A DNA stretch of 64,000 nt from Pseudomonas sp. C2B4 (lineage in GTDB: Bacteria > Pseudomonadota > Gammaproteobacteria > Pseudomonadales > Pseudomonadaceae). Below the pieces are notes generated by a model, which was given only the letters and a program-made list of their open reading frames with translations, searched no databases and had not been told where the DNA came from. This document shows positions 54,664-63,847 of this stretch, piece after piece. The stretch lies in assembly GCF_013359695.1 (NCBI RefSeq), contig NZ_JABFMU010000015.1, positions 48,266 to 112,265 on the forward strand, given 5' to 3'. Numbering within the stretch: position 1 is the first letter of the stretch; the number at the start of each line of letters is the position of its first letter. The translations under genes were made by a program, and so were the position numbers.

Positions 54664-55680
54664 ATGGTCCAGGATGTTTCGTTCAACGTTCGCAACAATA
54701 ACGGCGATGCGGTACAGGTCGGTGCCTGGCGCTTTGAAGGCGACGGCCACGGGCCAACGGTGCATTTGCAGGCCGGGGTGCACGCCGATGAAATCGCCGG
54801 GATGCTCGTCCTGCACCTGTTGATGCAGCGTCTTGAGATGGCCGAGTCCGCGGGTCGGCTCAAGGGCAACGTGACCGTGGTTCCGCAGGCCAATCCCCTG
54901 GGTATCGGGCAGTTTCGTCAGGGACGGATTCTGGGGCGTTATCACGATGCGACCGGACACAACTTCAACCGCGGCTTCGACCAGTCGGCGGCGATGGAAC
55001 GACCTTCAACCGTTGTCCAGCAATGGCAACAACAACTGGTGCAACTGGCGGCATCGGCAGACGTCATGCTCGATCTGCACACCGATGATGAAGCCTTGCC
55101 CTACCTCTACGTTCACCGCAGCTTCTGGCCCCGGGGCCGCGAGCTGGCGGCCGCCATGAAAATGGACGTGGCGATCATCTGGGATGACGGCGACGATGGC
55201 TCCTTCGAGGAAACCATCATCGCGCCGTGGCTGCGTGACGGTACGACCGACCAACGCATGGCCGCGACCCTGGAGCTGCGCGGGCAGGGCGACGTCAACG
55301 ATCGATTCGCCCGGCAGGATGCCGAGGGACTCTATGCCTGGCTGTGTGCCTATGGCGTCATCGATGAAGCGGTAACGCCCTTCGACTGGACCGTGGAGTC
55401 CGTGGAAATGGGCCATATGGAGACCATTCTCGCGCCGCAGCCCGGGGTGCTGATCTTTGAAAAGGAACTGGGCGATGTCGTCGAAGAAGGCCAGCGCTTT
55501 GCGCGCATCCTGCGCCGACCGGGCGACCCGTCTTCGGAAGTGGTGTTGCATGCCGAGCAAACCGGCCGCCTGGTCACGCGCTATCGGGATCGCCTGATCT
55601 CCCAGGGCATGGGGGTGGCGAAGTTCACGGGCAGTCGTTTGTCGCGCAACTGGAGTGGTGGGTTGCTGGACCCGAACTAG
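54664..55680 (+). CDS. AstE/aspartoacylase-family zinc deacylase
   Basis: 338-residue M14-like succinylglutamate desuccinylase/aspartoacylase-type protein. Zinc-ligand landmarks are the His and Glu in GVHADEIAG (about residues 40-48) and the His in MLDLHTDDEA, with FNRGFDQS nearby; the C-terminal beta domain ends about residue 330. It would hydrolyse an N-acyl amino acid to the free amino acid. Start at 54664 follows GGAGGGTAGGTGC. Next to the amino acid importer/transaminase operon, it may release an amino acid from an N-acyl precursor; substrate not known. Confidence 0.83.
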   Translation: MVQDVSFNVRNNNGDAVQVGAWRFEGDGHGPTVHLQAGVHADEIAGMLVLHLLMQRLEMAESAGRLKGNVTVVPQANPLGIGQFRQGRILGRYHDATGHNFNRGFDQSAAMERPSTVVQQWQQQLVQLAASADVMLDLHTDDEALPYLYVHRSFWPRGRELAAAMKMDVAIIWDDGDDGSFEETIIAPWLRDGTTDQRMAATLELRGQGDVNDRFARQDAEGLYAWLCAYGVIDEAVTPFDWTVESVEMGHMETILAPQPGVLIFEKELGDVVEEGQRFARILRRPGDPSSEVVLHAEQTGRLVTRYRDRLISQGMGVAKFTGSRLSRNWSGGLLDPN

Positions 55681-55808
55681 GTCGTGAATCTAAAGAAACT
55701 ACCTAGCGAACTGCGGCATTTACCGTGATGGAGGGTGATCGTCCGAATACCTCACCGCAACACGCTGCCCTAGGCTACCGGCTACACAGTCCAAGGTCGG
55801 GGTACGTC

Positions 55809-56432
55809 ATGCGGTTGTTTGAGTTGATCACCTTTACGGTACGGGTGCGCACCGTCGCACAAGCACTGGCGTGCATTGAAACGGCACTGGCCGATCCGGA
55901 GGTGGGCGGGACCCTGATGGGGTGCTGGGCCTCGGAGATCGGCCAGTTGAACCAGATCGCCGTGCTGCGCGGATTTGCCGATGAAAGTTCTCGGCAGGCC
56001 GAGCGCGAGCGCTTTTTGCTGGATGGCACGGCGTTCGGTATCAACGCGTTCATCACCGATCTGCGGATCGAAAACTACAGCCTGTTTCCATTCCTCAAGC
56101 CCTTGAGCGCCGGCAAGCACGGGGCGTTTTATGAAATGCGCGTGTACGACCTGATCAGTTCCGGGTTGCAACCGACACTCGATGGCTGGGCCAAGGCGAT
56201 AGAGCCACGCACCGCGGAGCAGTACTCGCCGGTGTACGCGGCGCTCTATGCCACCGATGGCGCGTTGCCGCGCTACCTGCACATCTGGCCGTGGACAACG
56301 TTGGAGCAGCGCTTGCAAGTACGGACCCAGGCTGTGGCGGACGGCGTCTGGCCACCGGAAAACTCCGGCCCGCAACTGCGCGACATGCGTTCGACGATTT
56401 ACTTGCCGGCCGTGTTTTCGCCGTTGCAATAA
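55809..56432 (+). CDS. NIPSNAP-like protein
   Basis: 207-residue protein with two NIPSNAP-type ferredoxin-like halves; MRLFELITFTVRV in the first and GAFYEMRVYDLISSGLQPTL in the second, the latter closely like NIPSNAP consensus. Such proteins are cytoplasmic and have no clear reaction. It starts at 55809, 128 bases after the deacylase stop, so it could share its transcript; a gap of 128 bases shows no clear hairpin. A single REP follows. Confidence 0.72.
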   Translation: MRLFELITFTVRVRTVAQALACIETALADPEVGGTLMGCWASEIGQLNQIAVLRGFADESSRQAERERFLLDGTAFGINAFITDLRIENYSLFPFLKPLSAGKHGAFYEMRVYDLISSGLQPTLDGWAKAIEPRTAEQYSPVYAALYATDGALPRYLHIWPWTTLEQRLQVRTQAVADGVWPPENSGPQLRDMRSTIYLPAVFSPLQ

Positions 56433-56450
56433 CCGATGCCCGCAACCCTC

Positions 56451-56476
56451 CTGTAGGAGCGAGCGCTGCTCGCGAA
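56451..56476. repeat. Single REP
   Basis: One TAGGAGCGAGCGCTGCTCGC-type palindrome (GCGCTGCTC variant) without an inverted partner, between convergent genes. Confidence 0.75.
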
Positions 56477-56544
56477 AAACCTGAGGGCGCCGCTGGGCAT
56501 CGGGTATACGCGTAATCGCTCACGACCCTCTCTATAGGGGATCA

Positions 56545-57444
56545 TCAGTTTTTACCGACCCGCAGAATTTCCCCCACCAGCCAGTCCAGCGCCGGGTCCT
56601 GTCCGCGCTGTGCCAGGTACACCAGGTCCAGCTCGAAGGCTTCCAGCGCAAACGGCAAATCATGCAGTTGCAACGGCAACATCGTCGCGAAGTTGCGCGC
56701 CAGTTGGGTCGGCAACACCACGCAAAGATCGGATGCCGCCACCAGATGCGCCGCCTGCAAATAGTTCGGTGTGGTGTAGACGATTTGCCGCGACAACCCT
56801 TGCTCGCCCAGCCATTGATCGACCATGCCGCGTGTCTGGCCGCCGTGCACCCACAAATGGCGCAGGCGCAGGAAGGTGTCCAGGTCCAGCGTGCCCGTGA
56901 CCAGCGGATGGTCCTGGCGCAGGGCGATTTGCAACGTTTCGCTGCGCCAGTGGTGGCGTGCGAAACGCGCGGGGATTTCGTCGAAACGACCCAGCACCAT
57001 GTCAAGTTGTCCACGGTCCAGGGCATCAATCGGCAGGCTGGGTGCCAGTGGGGCGATGTCCAGGCGCAGGTTGGGCGCGAAGTCCTGTAACCGCCGCAGC
57101 AGGCTCGGCATGCAGATCTGTTCAACGAAGTCGGTCATCGCAATGCGGAACGTCTGGCGACTTGAGCGCGGGTCGAAGCTGTCGTCGACCTTGAGGGTCT
57201 GTTCGATCTGTTGCAGCGCCGAGCGAATCGGGCCTTCCAGCGCGAGGGCCTTGGGCGTCGGTTGCATGCGACGGCCGATGCGCACCAGCAGCGGGTCATC
57301 GAGCAACTCGCGCAGGCGCGCCAGCGCGTTGCTCACGGTGGGCTGGCTCAGGGCCAGGCGCTCGGCGGCGCGGGAGACGTTCTGTTCGCGCAGCAACACG
57401 TCGAGGATGCGCAGCAGGTTGAGATCGAAGTTGGTTGTATTCAT
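56545..57444 (-). CDS. LysR-family regulator of the acyl-CoA gene set (proposed)
   Basis: 299-residue LysR-type regulator: HTH at about residues 3-62 (LNLLRILDVLLREQNVSRAA, SQPTVSNALARLRE), effector domain 90-295. The start at 57444 (MNTTNFDLN) is chosen for the HTH beginning; the open frame runs further upstream without a good site. It diverges from the 3-hydroxyacyl-CoA dehydrogenase gene with 96 bases between starts, so it is likely to regulate that operon. The gap is AT-rich; I see no convincing T-N11-A box. Confidence 0.82.
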   Translation of the reverse strand: MNTTNFDLNLLRILDVLLREQNVSRAAERLALSQPTVSNALARLRELLDDPLLVRIGRRMQPTPKALALEGPIRSALQQIEQTLKVDDSFDPRSSRQTFRIAMTDFVEQICMPSLLRRLQDFAPNLRLDIAPLAPSLPIDALDRGQLDMVLGRFDEIPARFARHHWRSETLQIALRQDHPLVTGTLDLDTFLRLRHLWVHGGQTRGMVDQWLGEQGLSRQIVYTTPNYLQAAHLVAASDLCVVLPTQLARNFATMLPLQLHDLPFALEAFELDLVYLAQRGQDPALDWLVGEILRVGKN

Positions 57445-57540
57445 TTCGCAAATATCACGCATATGAAAATGAAATTTCTCAAATAGTAGGCAGCTGCTTA
57501 GGGTGTCGGCAATCCTTCTTTTCAGTTTGGGAGCGTGGGT

Positions 57541-58776
57541 GTGAGCAACGAATTCGACATCAAACAGGCGGCGGTCGTAGGCGCCGGGACCATGGGCCGG
57601 GGCATCGTCATCAGCCTGGCCAGTGCCGGCATTGAAGTGTTGTGGCTGGACGCCAATGCGCAAATGGTCACGGCGGGCCTGAAAATGGCGGCCGAGACCT
57701 GGGCCCATCAGGTGGTCAAGGGACGCATCAGCGAAGAGCAAGCCGAGCAGAACCTGGCCCGCATCCAGGCGGTGGACAGTTACGCGGCGCTGGCTGACGT
57801 CGATCTGGTGATCGAGGCGGTGTACGAGAATCTTGAGCTGAAACAGGAAATCTTTCGCCTCCTGGACGGTACCCTCAAGCCCGGCGCGATCCTGGCCAGT
57901 AACACCTCGGCGCTGGATATCGACGCCATTGCCGCTGTCACCCGGCGCCCTGAACAGGTCGTGGGCCTGCATTTCTTCAGCCCGGCGCACATCATGAAGC
58001 TGCTGGAGATCGTCCGGGGCGCGCAGACCTCACCCGCTGTGCTGGCGCAGGCCACGCTGTTGGGCCAACGACTGGGCAAGGTGGCGGTGGTGGCCGGCAA
58101 CTGCCGTGGCTTTATCGGCAACCGCATGCTCAAGACCTACGCCGACGAGGCTCGCAAAATGCTCCTTGAGGGCGCGCAGCCGCAGCAGGTGGATGGCGCA
58201 CTGCAAGCCTTCGGTTTCGCCATGGGACCGTTTCGCATGTACGACGTGGTGGGTGTCGACCTGGAATGGCGTGCTCGTCAACTGGCCGGGCAGGGCATGG
58301 ACAGTCCGCTCGTGCAGGTCGACAACGCCCTGTGCGACCTTGAGCGCTTCGGCCAGAAGGCCGGTCGCGGCTATTACCGATACGCCGAAGGCAGTCGCGA
58401 GGCCGGGCATGACCCCGAGGTCGATGCGCTGATCGAACGCATCGCCAGCAATCTGGGCTATCACCGCCGGGCAATCGATGACCGGGAAATTGTCGAGCGC
58501 AGCCTGCTGGCTCTGGTCAACGAAGGGGCGAAGATCCTTGAAGAAAACATCGCCGCCAGCAGCCATGACATCGATCTGGTGTACCTCAACGGTTATGGTT
58601 TCCCGGCCGCCGTGGGCGGGCCGATGAGCTGGGCCGATGCCCAGGGCCTGGCCTCGATTCGACAGCGTCTGGAAGACTTGCAGCAAAAACTCGGCGAACA
58701 CTGGAAACCGGCGGCGCTGATTGCCGAACGCGTGGCGGCGGGCAAAGGGTTTGCCGATGTGGAGGGCCGGGCATGA
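57541..58776 (+). CDS. 3-hydroxyacyl-CoA dehydrogenase
   Basis: 411-residue NAD enzyme of the PaaH/FadB-type. Rossmann motif VVGAGTMGRGIV near residue 12, family loop NTSALDIDAIA, catalytic His in VGLHFFSPAHIMKLLEI and structural GNCRGFIGNRML, followed by two C-terminal helical domains. The GTG at 57541 has GGGAG seven bases upstream and is preferred over the GTG at 57535. Its end overlaps the next gene (ATGA). It oxidises a 3-hydroxyacyl-CoA; substrate group is unknown (carnitine-like or fatty acid derivatives possible). Confidence 0.86.
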   Translation: MSNEFDIKQAAVVGAGTMGRGIVISLASAGIEVLWLDANAQMVTAGLKMAAETWAHQVVKGRISEEQAEQNLARIQAVDSYAALADVDLVIEAVYENLELKQEIFRLLDGTLKPGAILASNTSALDIDAIAAVTRRPEQVVGLHFFSPAHIMKLLEIVRGAQTSPAVLAQATLLGQRLGKVAVVAGNCRGFIGNRMLKTYADEARKMLLEGAQPQQVDGALQAFGFAMGPFRMYDVVGVDLEWRARQLAGQGMDSPLVQVDNALCDLERFGQKAGRGYYRYAEGSREAGHDPEVDALIERIASNLGYHRRAIDDREIVERSLLALVNEGAKILEENIAASSHDIDLVYLNGYGFPAAVGGPMSWADAQGLASIRQRLEDLQQKLGEHWKPAALIAERVAAGKGFADVEGRA

Positions 58777-60554
58777 ACTATCAGGCGCCTTTGCGCGATA
58801 TGCGTTTTGTCCTGCACGAACTGTTCGACGTGACCGGGCATTGTCAGCAATTGGACAACGGCCTGGATCGCGACACCATTGACGGTGTACTGGAAGAAGC
58901 CGCACGGTTTTGCACCGAAGTCGTGGCACCGCTCAACCGCAACAGCGACGAGCAGGGCTGTCAGTTGCAGGATGGACAAGTGACCACCCCGGAGGGCTTC
59001 CCCGAGGCGTATAAGCTGTTCGTCGAACAAGGCTGGGCCAGCATGACCGGGCCAGTGGAGTTCGGTGGCCAGGGCTTGCCGCAAATGGTTTCGGCGAGCT
59101 TCCACGAAATGCTGATGAGCGCCTCATTGTCGTTCCGCGTCTACTCCGGATTGACCGAAGGCACGGTCGTGGCCCTCAATCGCCACGGTAGCGCCGAACT
59201 CAAGGAGCGCTATCTGGCGCGCCTGGTCAGCGGCGAGTGGACCGGCACCATGTGCCTCACCGAGCCCCAGGCGGGGACCGACCTGGCGCTGCTGCGCACC
59301 CGCGCCCAGCCCCAGGCTGATGGCAGCTACCGGCTCAACGGCAGCAAGATCTTCATCAGCGGCGGCGAGCAGGATCTGAGTGACAACATCATTCATCTGG
59401 TGCTGGCCCGACTCCCCGACGCACCGCCCGGTGTCAAAGGCATCAGCCTGTTCCTGGTGCCCAAGCGGCTGCTCGACGCCGATGGCGCGCCAGGCGAACG
59501 CAACGCCCTGAGCTGCGGCGCGCTGGAGCACAAAATGGGCATCAAGGGCGCCTCCACCTGTGTGATGAACTTTGATGGCGCCACCGGTTGGCTGGTCGGT
59601 CAGCCGAACCAGGGCCTGGCCTGCATGTTCACCATGATGAACGACGCACGTTTCCAGGTCGGGCTGCAGGGCCTGGGCATCGCCGAAGCCGCGTTCCAGG
59701 GCGGCCTGGCGTATGCCCGCGAGCGCTTGCAGTCACGGGCGATCACAGGTCCCGTGGCACCGGATAAACCGGCCGATCCGATCATCGTCCACCCGGACGT
59801 GCGGCGCATGCTGTTGATCCAGAAAACCCTCAGCGAAGGCTGTCGCATGCTCGCGGCGTATGGTGCCCGGCAACTGGATCTGGAGCACGGTGGCAGCGAT
59901 GCGACCGGGCGTGAAGCGGCGACCCGTCGCGCCGCCTTCCTGATTCCGATCATCAAGGCGTTTTTCACCGATTGCGGTCAGGAAGTGGCCAGCCTTGGCG
60001 TGCAGTTATACGGCGGCCACGGTTTCATCCGCGAGTGGGGCATGGAGCAGTTGATGCGCGACAGCCGTATCACTCAGCTCTATGAAGGCACCAATGGTAT
60101 CCAGGCCCTGGACCTGATCCGCCGCAAGCTGCTGGGTGATGGCGGTCGCGAGCTCAACGCACTGATCGACGAACTGGCCGCTCAGGTCAATCAGTCAACG
60201 GCTCAGCCGCAGATGGCCGAGCGGGTCGGGCAGCGCCTGGAAGAATGGCGAGCGCTGGGTCAGTCGGTGCTCGCAGCCTGCCACCGCGATCCCGAGGAAA
60301 TCGGTGCAGTGTCGGTGGATTTCCTCGCCTACTCGGCCTATGTCGTGTTGGCCGCGTTGTGGTTGCAAGCGGCGGTGCGCGCCAGTGAAGCGCTGGCGGC
60401 GGGCACCGGGGAAGCAGCGTTCTACCAGGCCAAGCTGCAATCGGCGGAGTTCTACCTGCGCCGGGTGTTGCCACGGGCCACTGCTCATCGCGAGGCCTTG
60501 CTGGCCGGTGCCGGTTGCCTGATGGCGCTGCCTGAGACCGATTTCGCGTTCTGA
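58773..60554 (+). CDS. Acyl-CoA dehydrogenase, large (FadE/AidB-like) class
   Basis: 593-residue ACAD with an N-terminal extension and a C-terminal domain of about 130 residues (DUF4971-like region in this subgroup, by size). Landmarks: CLTEPQAGTDLALL (FAD/substrate loop), ISGGEQDLSDNIIHLVLARL, YGGHGFIREWGMEQLMRDSRI, and catalytic-region Glu438 in YEGTNGIQALDL. It matches the dimethylsulfoniopropionyl-/phenylacyl-CoA-like long ACADs by length rather than short-chain ones. It is translationally coupled to the 3-hydroxyacyl-CoA dehydrogenase and would give electrons to the EtfAB encoded downstream. Confidence 0.85.
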   Translation: MNYQAPLRDMRFVLHELFDVTGHCQQLDNGLDRDTIDGVLEEAARFCTEVVAPLNRNSDEQGCQLQDGQVTTPEGFPEAYKLFVEQGWASMTGPVEFGGQGLPQMVSASFHEMLMSASLSFRVYSGLTEGTVVALNRHGSAELKERYLARLVSGEWTGTMCLTEPQAGTDLALLRTRAQPQADGSYRLNGSKIFISGGEQDLSDNIIHLVLARLPDAPPGVKGISLFLVPKRLLDADGAPGERNALSCGALEHKMGIKGASTCVMNFDGATGWLVGQPNQGLACMFTMMNDARFQVGLQGLGIAEAAFQGGLAYARERLQSRAITGPVAPDKPADPIIVHPDVRRMLLIQKTLSEGCRMLAAYGARQLDLEHGGSDATGREAATRRAAFLIPIIKAFFTDCGQEVASLGVQLYGGHGFIREWGMEQLMRDSRITQLYEGTNGIQALDLIRRKLLGDGGRELNALIDELAAQVNQSTAQPQMAERVGQRLEEWRALGQSVLAACHRDPEEIGAVSVDFLAYSAYVVLAALWLQAAVRASEALAAGTGEAAFYQAKLQSAEFYLRRVLPRATAHREALLAGAGCLMALPETDFAF

Positions 60555-60585
60555 ACCCCGCGCCCATCCACCCAATCGATTCAAT

Positions 60586-60626
60586 AAACCGCGCTGCCGA
60601 TGCCTTGGCGATCGGCAGCGCGGTTT
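60586..60626 (+). terminator. Strong hairpin between dehydrogenase and thioesterase genes
   Basis: AAACCGCGCTGCCGAT and ATCGGCAGCGCGGTTT form a perfect 16-bp stem with a nine-base loop, followed by GCTTTC. It looks like an intrinsic or bidirectional terminator/attenuator. Confidence 0.65.
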
Positions 60627-60649
60627 GCTTTCATGAAGGGACACCTGCC

Positions 60650-61075
60650 ATGGATACATTCCTGCGCGAAGATTTTCGCCATTTCCAGTCGATCACCACG
60701 CGCTGGCACGACAACGACCTCTATGGCCACGTCAACAACGTCGTCTACTACAGCTACTTCGACAGTGCAGTGAACACTTACTTGATCGAATCCGGTGGCC
60801 TGGATATCCATCAGGGCAATGTGATCGCCTACGTGGTCAGCTCCAGCTGTGACTATTTTGCCTCGATTGCCTTTCCCGAGCCGATCGAGGTGGGGCTAGC
60901 GGTGAGCAAGTTGGGTAACAGTTCGGTGCATTACTCACTGGGCATCTTCAAGGCCGGGGAGCCGCAGGCCTGTGCGGCCGGGCGCTTTGTGCATGTGTTC
61001 GTCGAGCGGGCCAGTCACCGCCCGGTGCCGATTCCCCAAGCGCTGCGGGCGGCTCTGAGCGAATTGCTCTGCTGA
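60650..61075 (+). CDS. Acyl-CoA thioesterase (4HBT hotdog family)
   Basis: 141-residue hotdog-fold thioesterase. The active-site segment TRWHDNDLYGHVNNVVYYSYF contains the conserved Asp and GHVNN of YbgC/4-hydroxybenzoyl-CoA thioesterases. It would release free acids from CoA esters formed in the operon. Start at 60650 follows GAAGGGACACC. A strong hairpin separates it from the dehydrogenase gene, so it may have partly separate expression. Confidence 0.84.
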   Translation: MDTFLREDFRHFQSITTRWHDNDLYGHVNNVVYYSYFDSAVNTYLIESGGLDIHQGNVIAYVVSSSCDYFASIAFPEPIEVGLAVSKLGNSSVHYSLGIFKAGEPQACAAGRFVHVFVERASHRPVPIPQALRAALSELLC

Positions 61076-61265
61076 CCGGGAAAGCGGCTGCTTGACATAC
61101 AAACGCTCCACCCATAGCCCTCCACCCCAAAAAAGGGTGGGTGCATTCGGACGTGCCGACCACCCATTCAAGGGAGGGTCATGCACGACCTTCTTTGGAT
61201 AAGCTCCGAATACCCCAACCCCTTTACGGGCAATCGGGTGGACAGCGTTCAGAGAGGTGCAACGG

Positions 61266-62129
61266 GTGTATCGCAAACTATTTTCGGTGACAGGCAAGCC
61301 GCGCAAGCTCGATGGCGGCGCGCTGTTTGGTACGACGCCTCGCAGCGCCTGGGTCGAGTGGCTGAGCCCCGATTACGACAATGAAGTCGAGTTGGCGTCC
61401 CGTGCGCTGCTGGTTCAGCAGAACGGACTGAATATTCTGGTAATGGCCGGCACCGATGCGCTGTTGGCGCCCTTGGCGCGTACCTGTCGCTGCCAGCGTC
61501 CGGCGGTTGGCCTGCTCGATAGCCTCGCCCGTCTGGGAGTGGAAGAAGGGCAGATCCACGCCGTGGTGCTCACCCATCTGCATGCGATGCTCGCGGCGGA
61601 CGTGCGACGGGCCATCAGTGACGGCGACACGCCCCGACTGTTGTTCCCGTCGGCGCGTTACCTGGTCGGGCGCCAGCACTGGACGCGCGCCAGCCATCCC
61701 CACCCGCGCGACAGGGCGCTGTTTGTGCCGCAGGTCATCAACCAATTGCAAGGCAGCGGGCGTCTGCATCTGCTGGACGGCGTCACCAGCGACTGGCTGG
61801 GTGAAGGCTGGCGATTTCATGTCAGCGATGGCTATACCCCGGGGCAGTTGCTGCCGGAAATCGAGATGCCGGGTGGCCCGATCATCTTTGCCGGGGACCT
61901 GGTCCCCGCCAGGCAGTGGCTCACCCTCGATCTGACGACGGCTTTCGATCGCAACCCGGAAGGCCTGATCGATGAAAAGGAACGCCTGCTCGACCACCTG
62001 GTTGCCCAAGGTGGGCGGCTGTTCCTGGCCCGCGACCCCGGCGTTGCGATGATCAAGATCGCCCGCGACAAGCAACACCGTTATCAACCCTTCGATCATC
62101 ACGCCGCACTGCATCGGCTGGACAGTTGA
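61266..62129 (+). CDS. Metallo-beta-lactamase-fold protein with degenerate metal site
   Basis: 287-residue MBL-fold protein (GTG start at 61266 with GAGAGG eight bases upstream; a GTG at 61257 is alternative). Fold landmarks are present: VVLTHLH at His104-His106, VSDGYTPGQLLP, and FAGDLVP. But the metal signature HXHXDH reads HLHAML, with Met108 and Leu109 where Asp and His should be, and the second-His position in the TPGH loop is SDGYTPGQ. Only parts of the metal ligands remain, so hydrolytic activity is doubtful. Lies between thioesterase and EtfB genes; function unknown, perhaps structural or regulatory. Confidence 0.75.
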   Translation: MYRKLFSVTGKPRKLDGGALFGTTPRSAWVEWLSPDYDNEVELASRALLVQQNGLNILVMAGTDALLAPLARTCRCQRPAVGLLDSLARLGVEEGQIHAVVLTHLHAMLAADVRRAISDGDTPRLLFPSARYLVGRQHWTRASHPHPRDRALFVPQVINQLQGSGRLHLLDGVTSDWLGEGWRFHVSDGYTPGQLLPEIEMPGGPIIFAGDLVPARQWLTLDLTTAFDRNPEGLIDEKERLLDHLVAQGGRLFLARDPGVAMIKIARDKQHRYQPFDHHAALHRLDS

Positions 62130-62156
62130 AACAACCTGCTCAATAGGAGCCCTCAA

Positions 62157-62906
62157 ATGAAAGTAATGGCTGCGGTAAAACGCGTGGTCGACTACAACGT
62201 CAAAGTCCGCGTCAAGGCGGATGGTTCCGGCGTCGACCTCGCCAACGTGAAAATGGCGATGAACCCTTTCTGCGAAATCGCCGTCGAGGAAGCCGTTCGC
62301 CTCAAGGAGCAAGGCATTGCCACTGAGGTTGTGGTGGTCTCAGTGGGCTCGTCCGGTGCACAGGAGCAACTGCGTACCGCCCTGGCACTGGGTGCCGACC
62401 GCGCCATCCTCGTCGAATCAGCTGACGATCTGGGCTCCCTGGCGGTTGCCAAGTTGCTCAAGGCGGTGGTGGACAAGGAACAGCCGCAACTGGTGATCCT
62501 GGGCAAACAAGCCATCGACAGCGACAACAATCAGACCGGGCAGATGCTCGCGGCATTGAGCGGCTACGGTCAGGGCACGTTCGCGTCCAACGTCGACATC
62601 AGCGGCGACAGCGTTGCCGTGACCCGGGAAGTCGACGGCGGTGCCCAGACCGTTTCCCTGAAACTGCCGGCCATCGTCACCACCGACCTGCGTTTGAACG
62701 AGCCGCGCTACGCGTCGCTGCCCAACATCATGAAAGCCAAGAAGAAGCCGCTGGAAACCGTCACCCCGGATGCACTGGGCGTTTCCATCGCGTCCACCAA
62801 CAAAACCGTGAAAGTCGAAGCACCGGCTGCACGCAGCGCGGGGATCAAGGTCAAGTCGGTGGCTGAACTGGTCGAGAAACTGAAAAACGAAGCGAAGGTG
62901 ATCTGA
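62157..62906 (+). CDS. etfB: Electron transfer flavoprotein beta subunit
   Basis: 249-residue EtfB/FixA protein: [19 protein letters not shown] start, [21 protein letters not shown]-binding [17 protein letters not shown] and the recognition loop [21 protein letters not shown] (leucine-region partner for dehydrogenases). Its TGA overlaps the EtfA start (TGATG). It accepts electrons from acyl-CoA dehydrogenases, here probably the enzyme at 58773 and perhaps that at 16323. AGGAGCCC precedes the ATG. It could be the housekeeping pair or a dedicated copy. Confidence 0.9.
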   Translation: MKVMAAVKRVVDYNVKVRVKADGSGVDLANVKMAMNPFCEIAVEEAVRLKEQGIATEVVVVSVGSSGAQEQLRTALALGADRAILVESADDLGSLAVAKLLKAVVDKEQPQLVILGKQAIDSDNNQTGQMLAALSGYGQGTFASNVDISGDSVAVTREVDGGAQTVSLKLPAIVTTDLRLNEPRYASLPNIMKAKKKPLETVTPDALGVSIASTNKTVKVEAPAARSAGIKVKSVAELVEKLKNEAKVI

Positions 62907-63847
62907 TGACTATTTTGGTAATCGCTGAGCACGACAACAAAACAGTGGCAGGGGCGACACTGAACACTGTGGCCGCTGCCGGCAAGATCGGCGGTGACAT
63001 TCACCTGCTGGTTGTTGGAGCCGACGTGGGGGCCGTGGCTGAAGCTGCCGCACAGATCACTGGCGTGGCCAAGGTGCTGGTCGCCGACAACGCAGCCTAC
63101 GCCCATCAACTCCCCGAGAACGTCGCCCCGTTGGTAGCGAGCCTGGTGATCGAACAGCACTCGATCTACAACCACGTCCTGGCCCCGGCCACGTCCAACG
63201 GCAAAAACCTTCTGCCACGGGTGGCGGCGCAACTGGACGTTGATCAGATTTCCGAGATCATCTCGGTCGAAAGCGCCGATACCTTCAAGCGGCCGATCTA
63301 CGCCGGCAATGCCATCGCCACCGTGCAATCGAATGCAGCGGTGAAAGTGATCACGGTGCGGGCCACCGGTTTCGACCCGGTTGCCGCTGTCGGGGGCTCG
63401 GCCAGCGTTGAACGCGTGGACACTGTTTACGACACGGGCACTTCCCGTTTCGTGGCTGAAGAACTGGCCAAGTCCGACCGTCCCGAACTGACCGCCGCCA
63501 AGATCATCGTGTCCGGTGGCCGTGGCATGCAGAACGGCGACAACTTCAAGCACCTGTATGCCCTGGCCGACAAGCTCGGTGCGGGTGTTGGCGCTTCGCG
63601 GGCGGCGGTTGACGCCGGTTTTGTCGCCAATGACATGCAAGTGGGGCAGACCGGCAAGATCGTCGCGCCACAGTTGTACATCGCTGTCGGCATCTCCGGG
63701 GCAATCCAGCATCTGGCGGGGATGAAAGACTCCAAGGTGATCGTGGCGATCAACAAGGACGAAGAGGCGCCGATTTTCCAGGTGGCGGATTATGGGTTGG
63801 TGGGGGATTTGTTTGAGGCTGTGCCGGAGCTAGAGCGGTTAGTCTGA
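62906..63847 (+). CDS. etfA: Electron transfer flavoprotein alpha subunit
   Basis: 313-residue EtfA: N-terminal nucleotide-like domain ([20 protein letters not shown]) and the FAD-binding C-terminal domain with [54 protein letters not shown] and [22 protein letters not shown]. With EtfB it carries electrons from acyl-CoA dehydrogenases to ETF-ubiquinone oxidoreductase. The start overlaps etfB. No ETF-QO gene is in the window. Confidence 0.91.
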   Translation: MTILVIAEHDNKTVAGATLNTVAAAGKIGGDIHLLVVGADVGAVAEAAAQITGVAKVLVADNAAYAHQLPENVAPLVASLVIEQHSIYNHVLAPATSNGKNLLPRVAAQLDVDQISEIISVESADTFKRPIYAGNAIATVQSNAAVKVITVRATGFDPVAAVGGSASVERVDTVYDTGTSRFVAEELAKSDRPELTAAKIIVSGGRGMQNGDNFKHLYALADKLGAGVGASRAAVDAGFVANDMQVGQTGKIVAPQLYIAVGISGAIQHLAGMKDSKVIVAINKDEEAPIFQVADYGLVGDLFEAVPELERLV

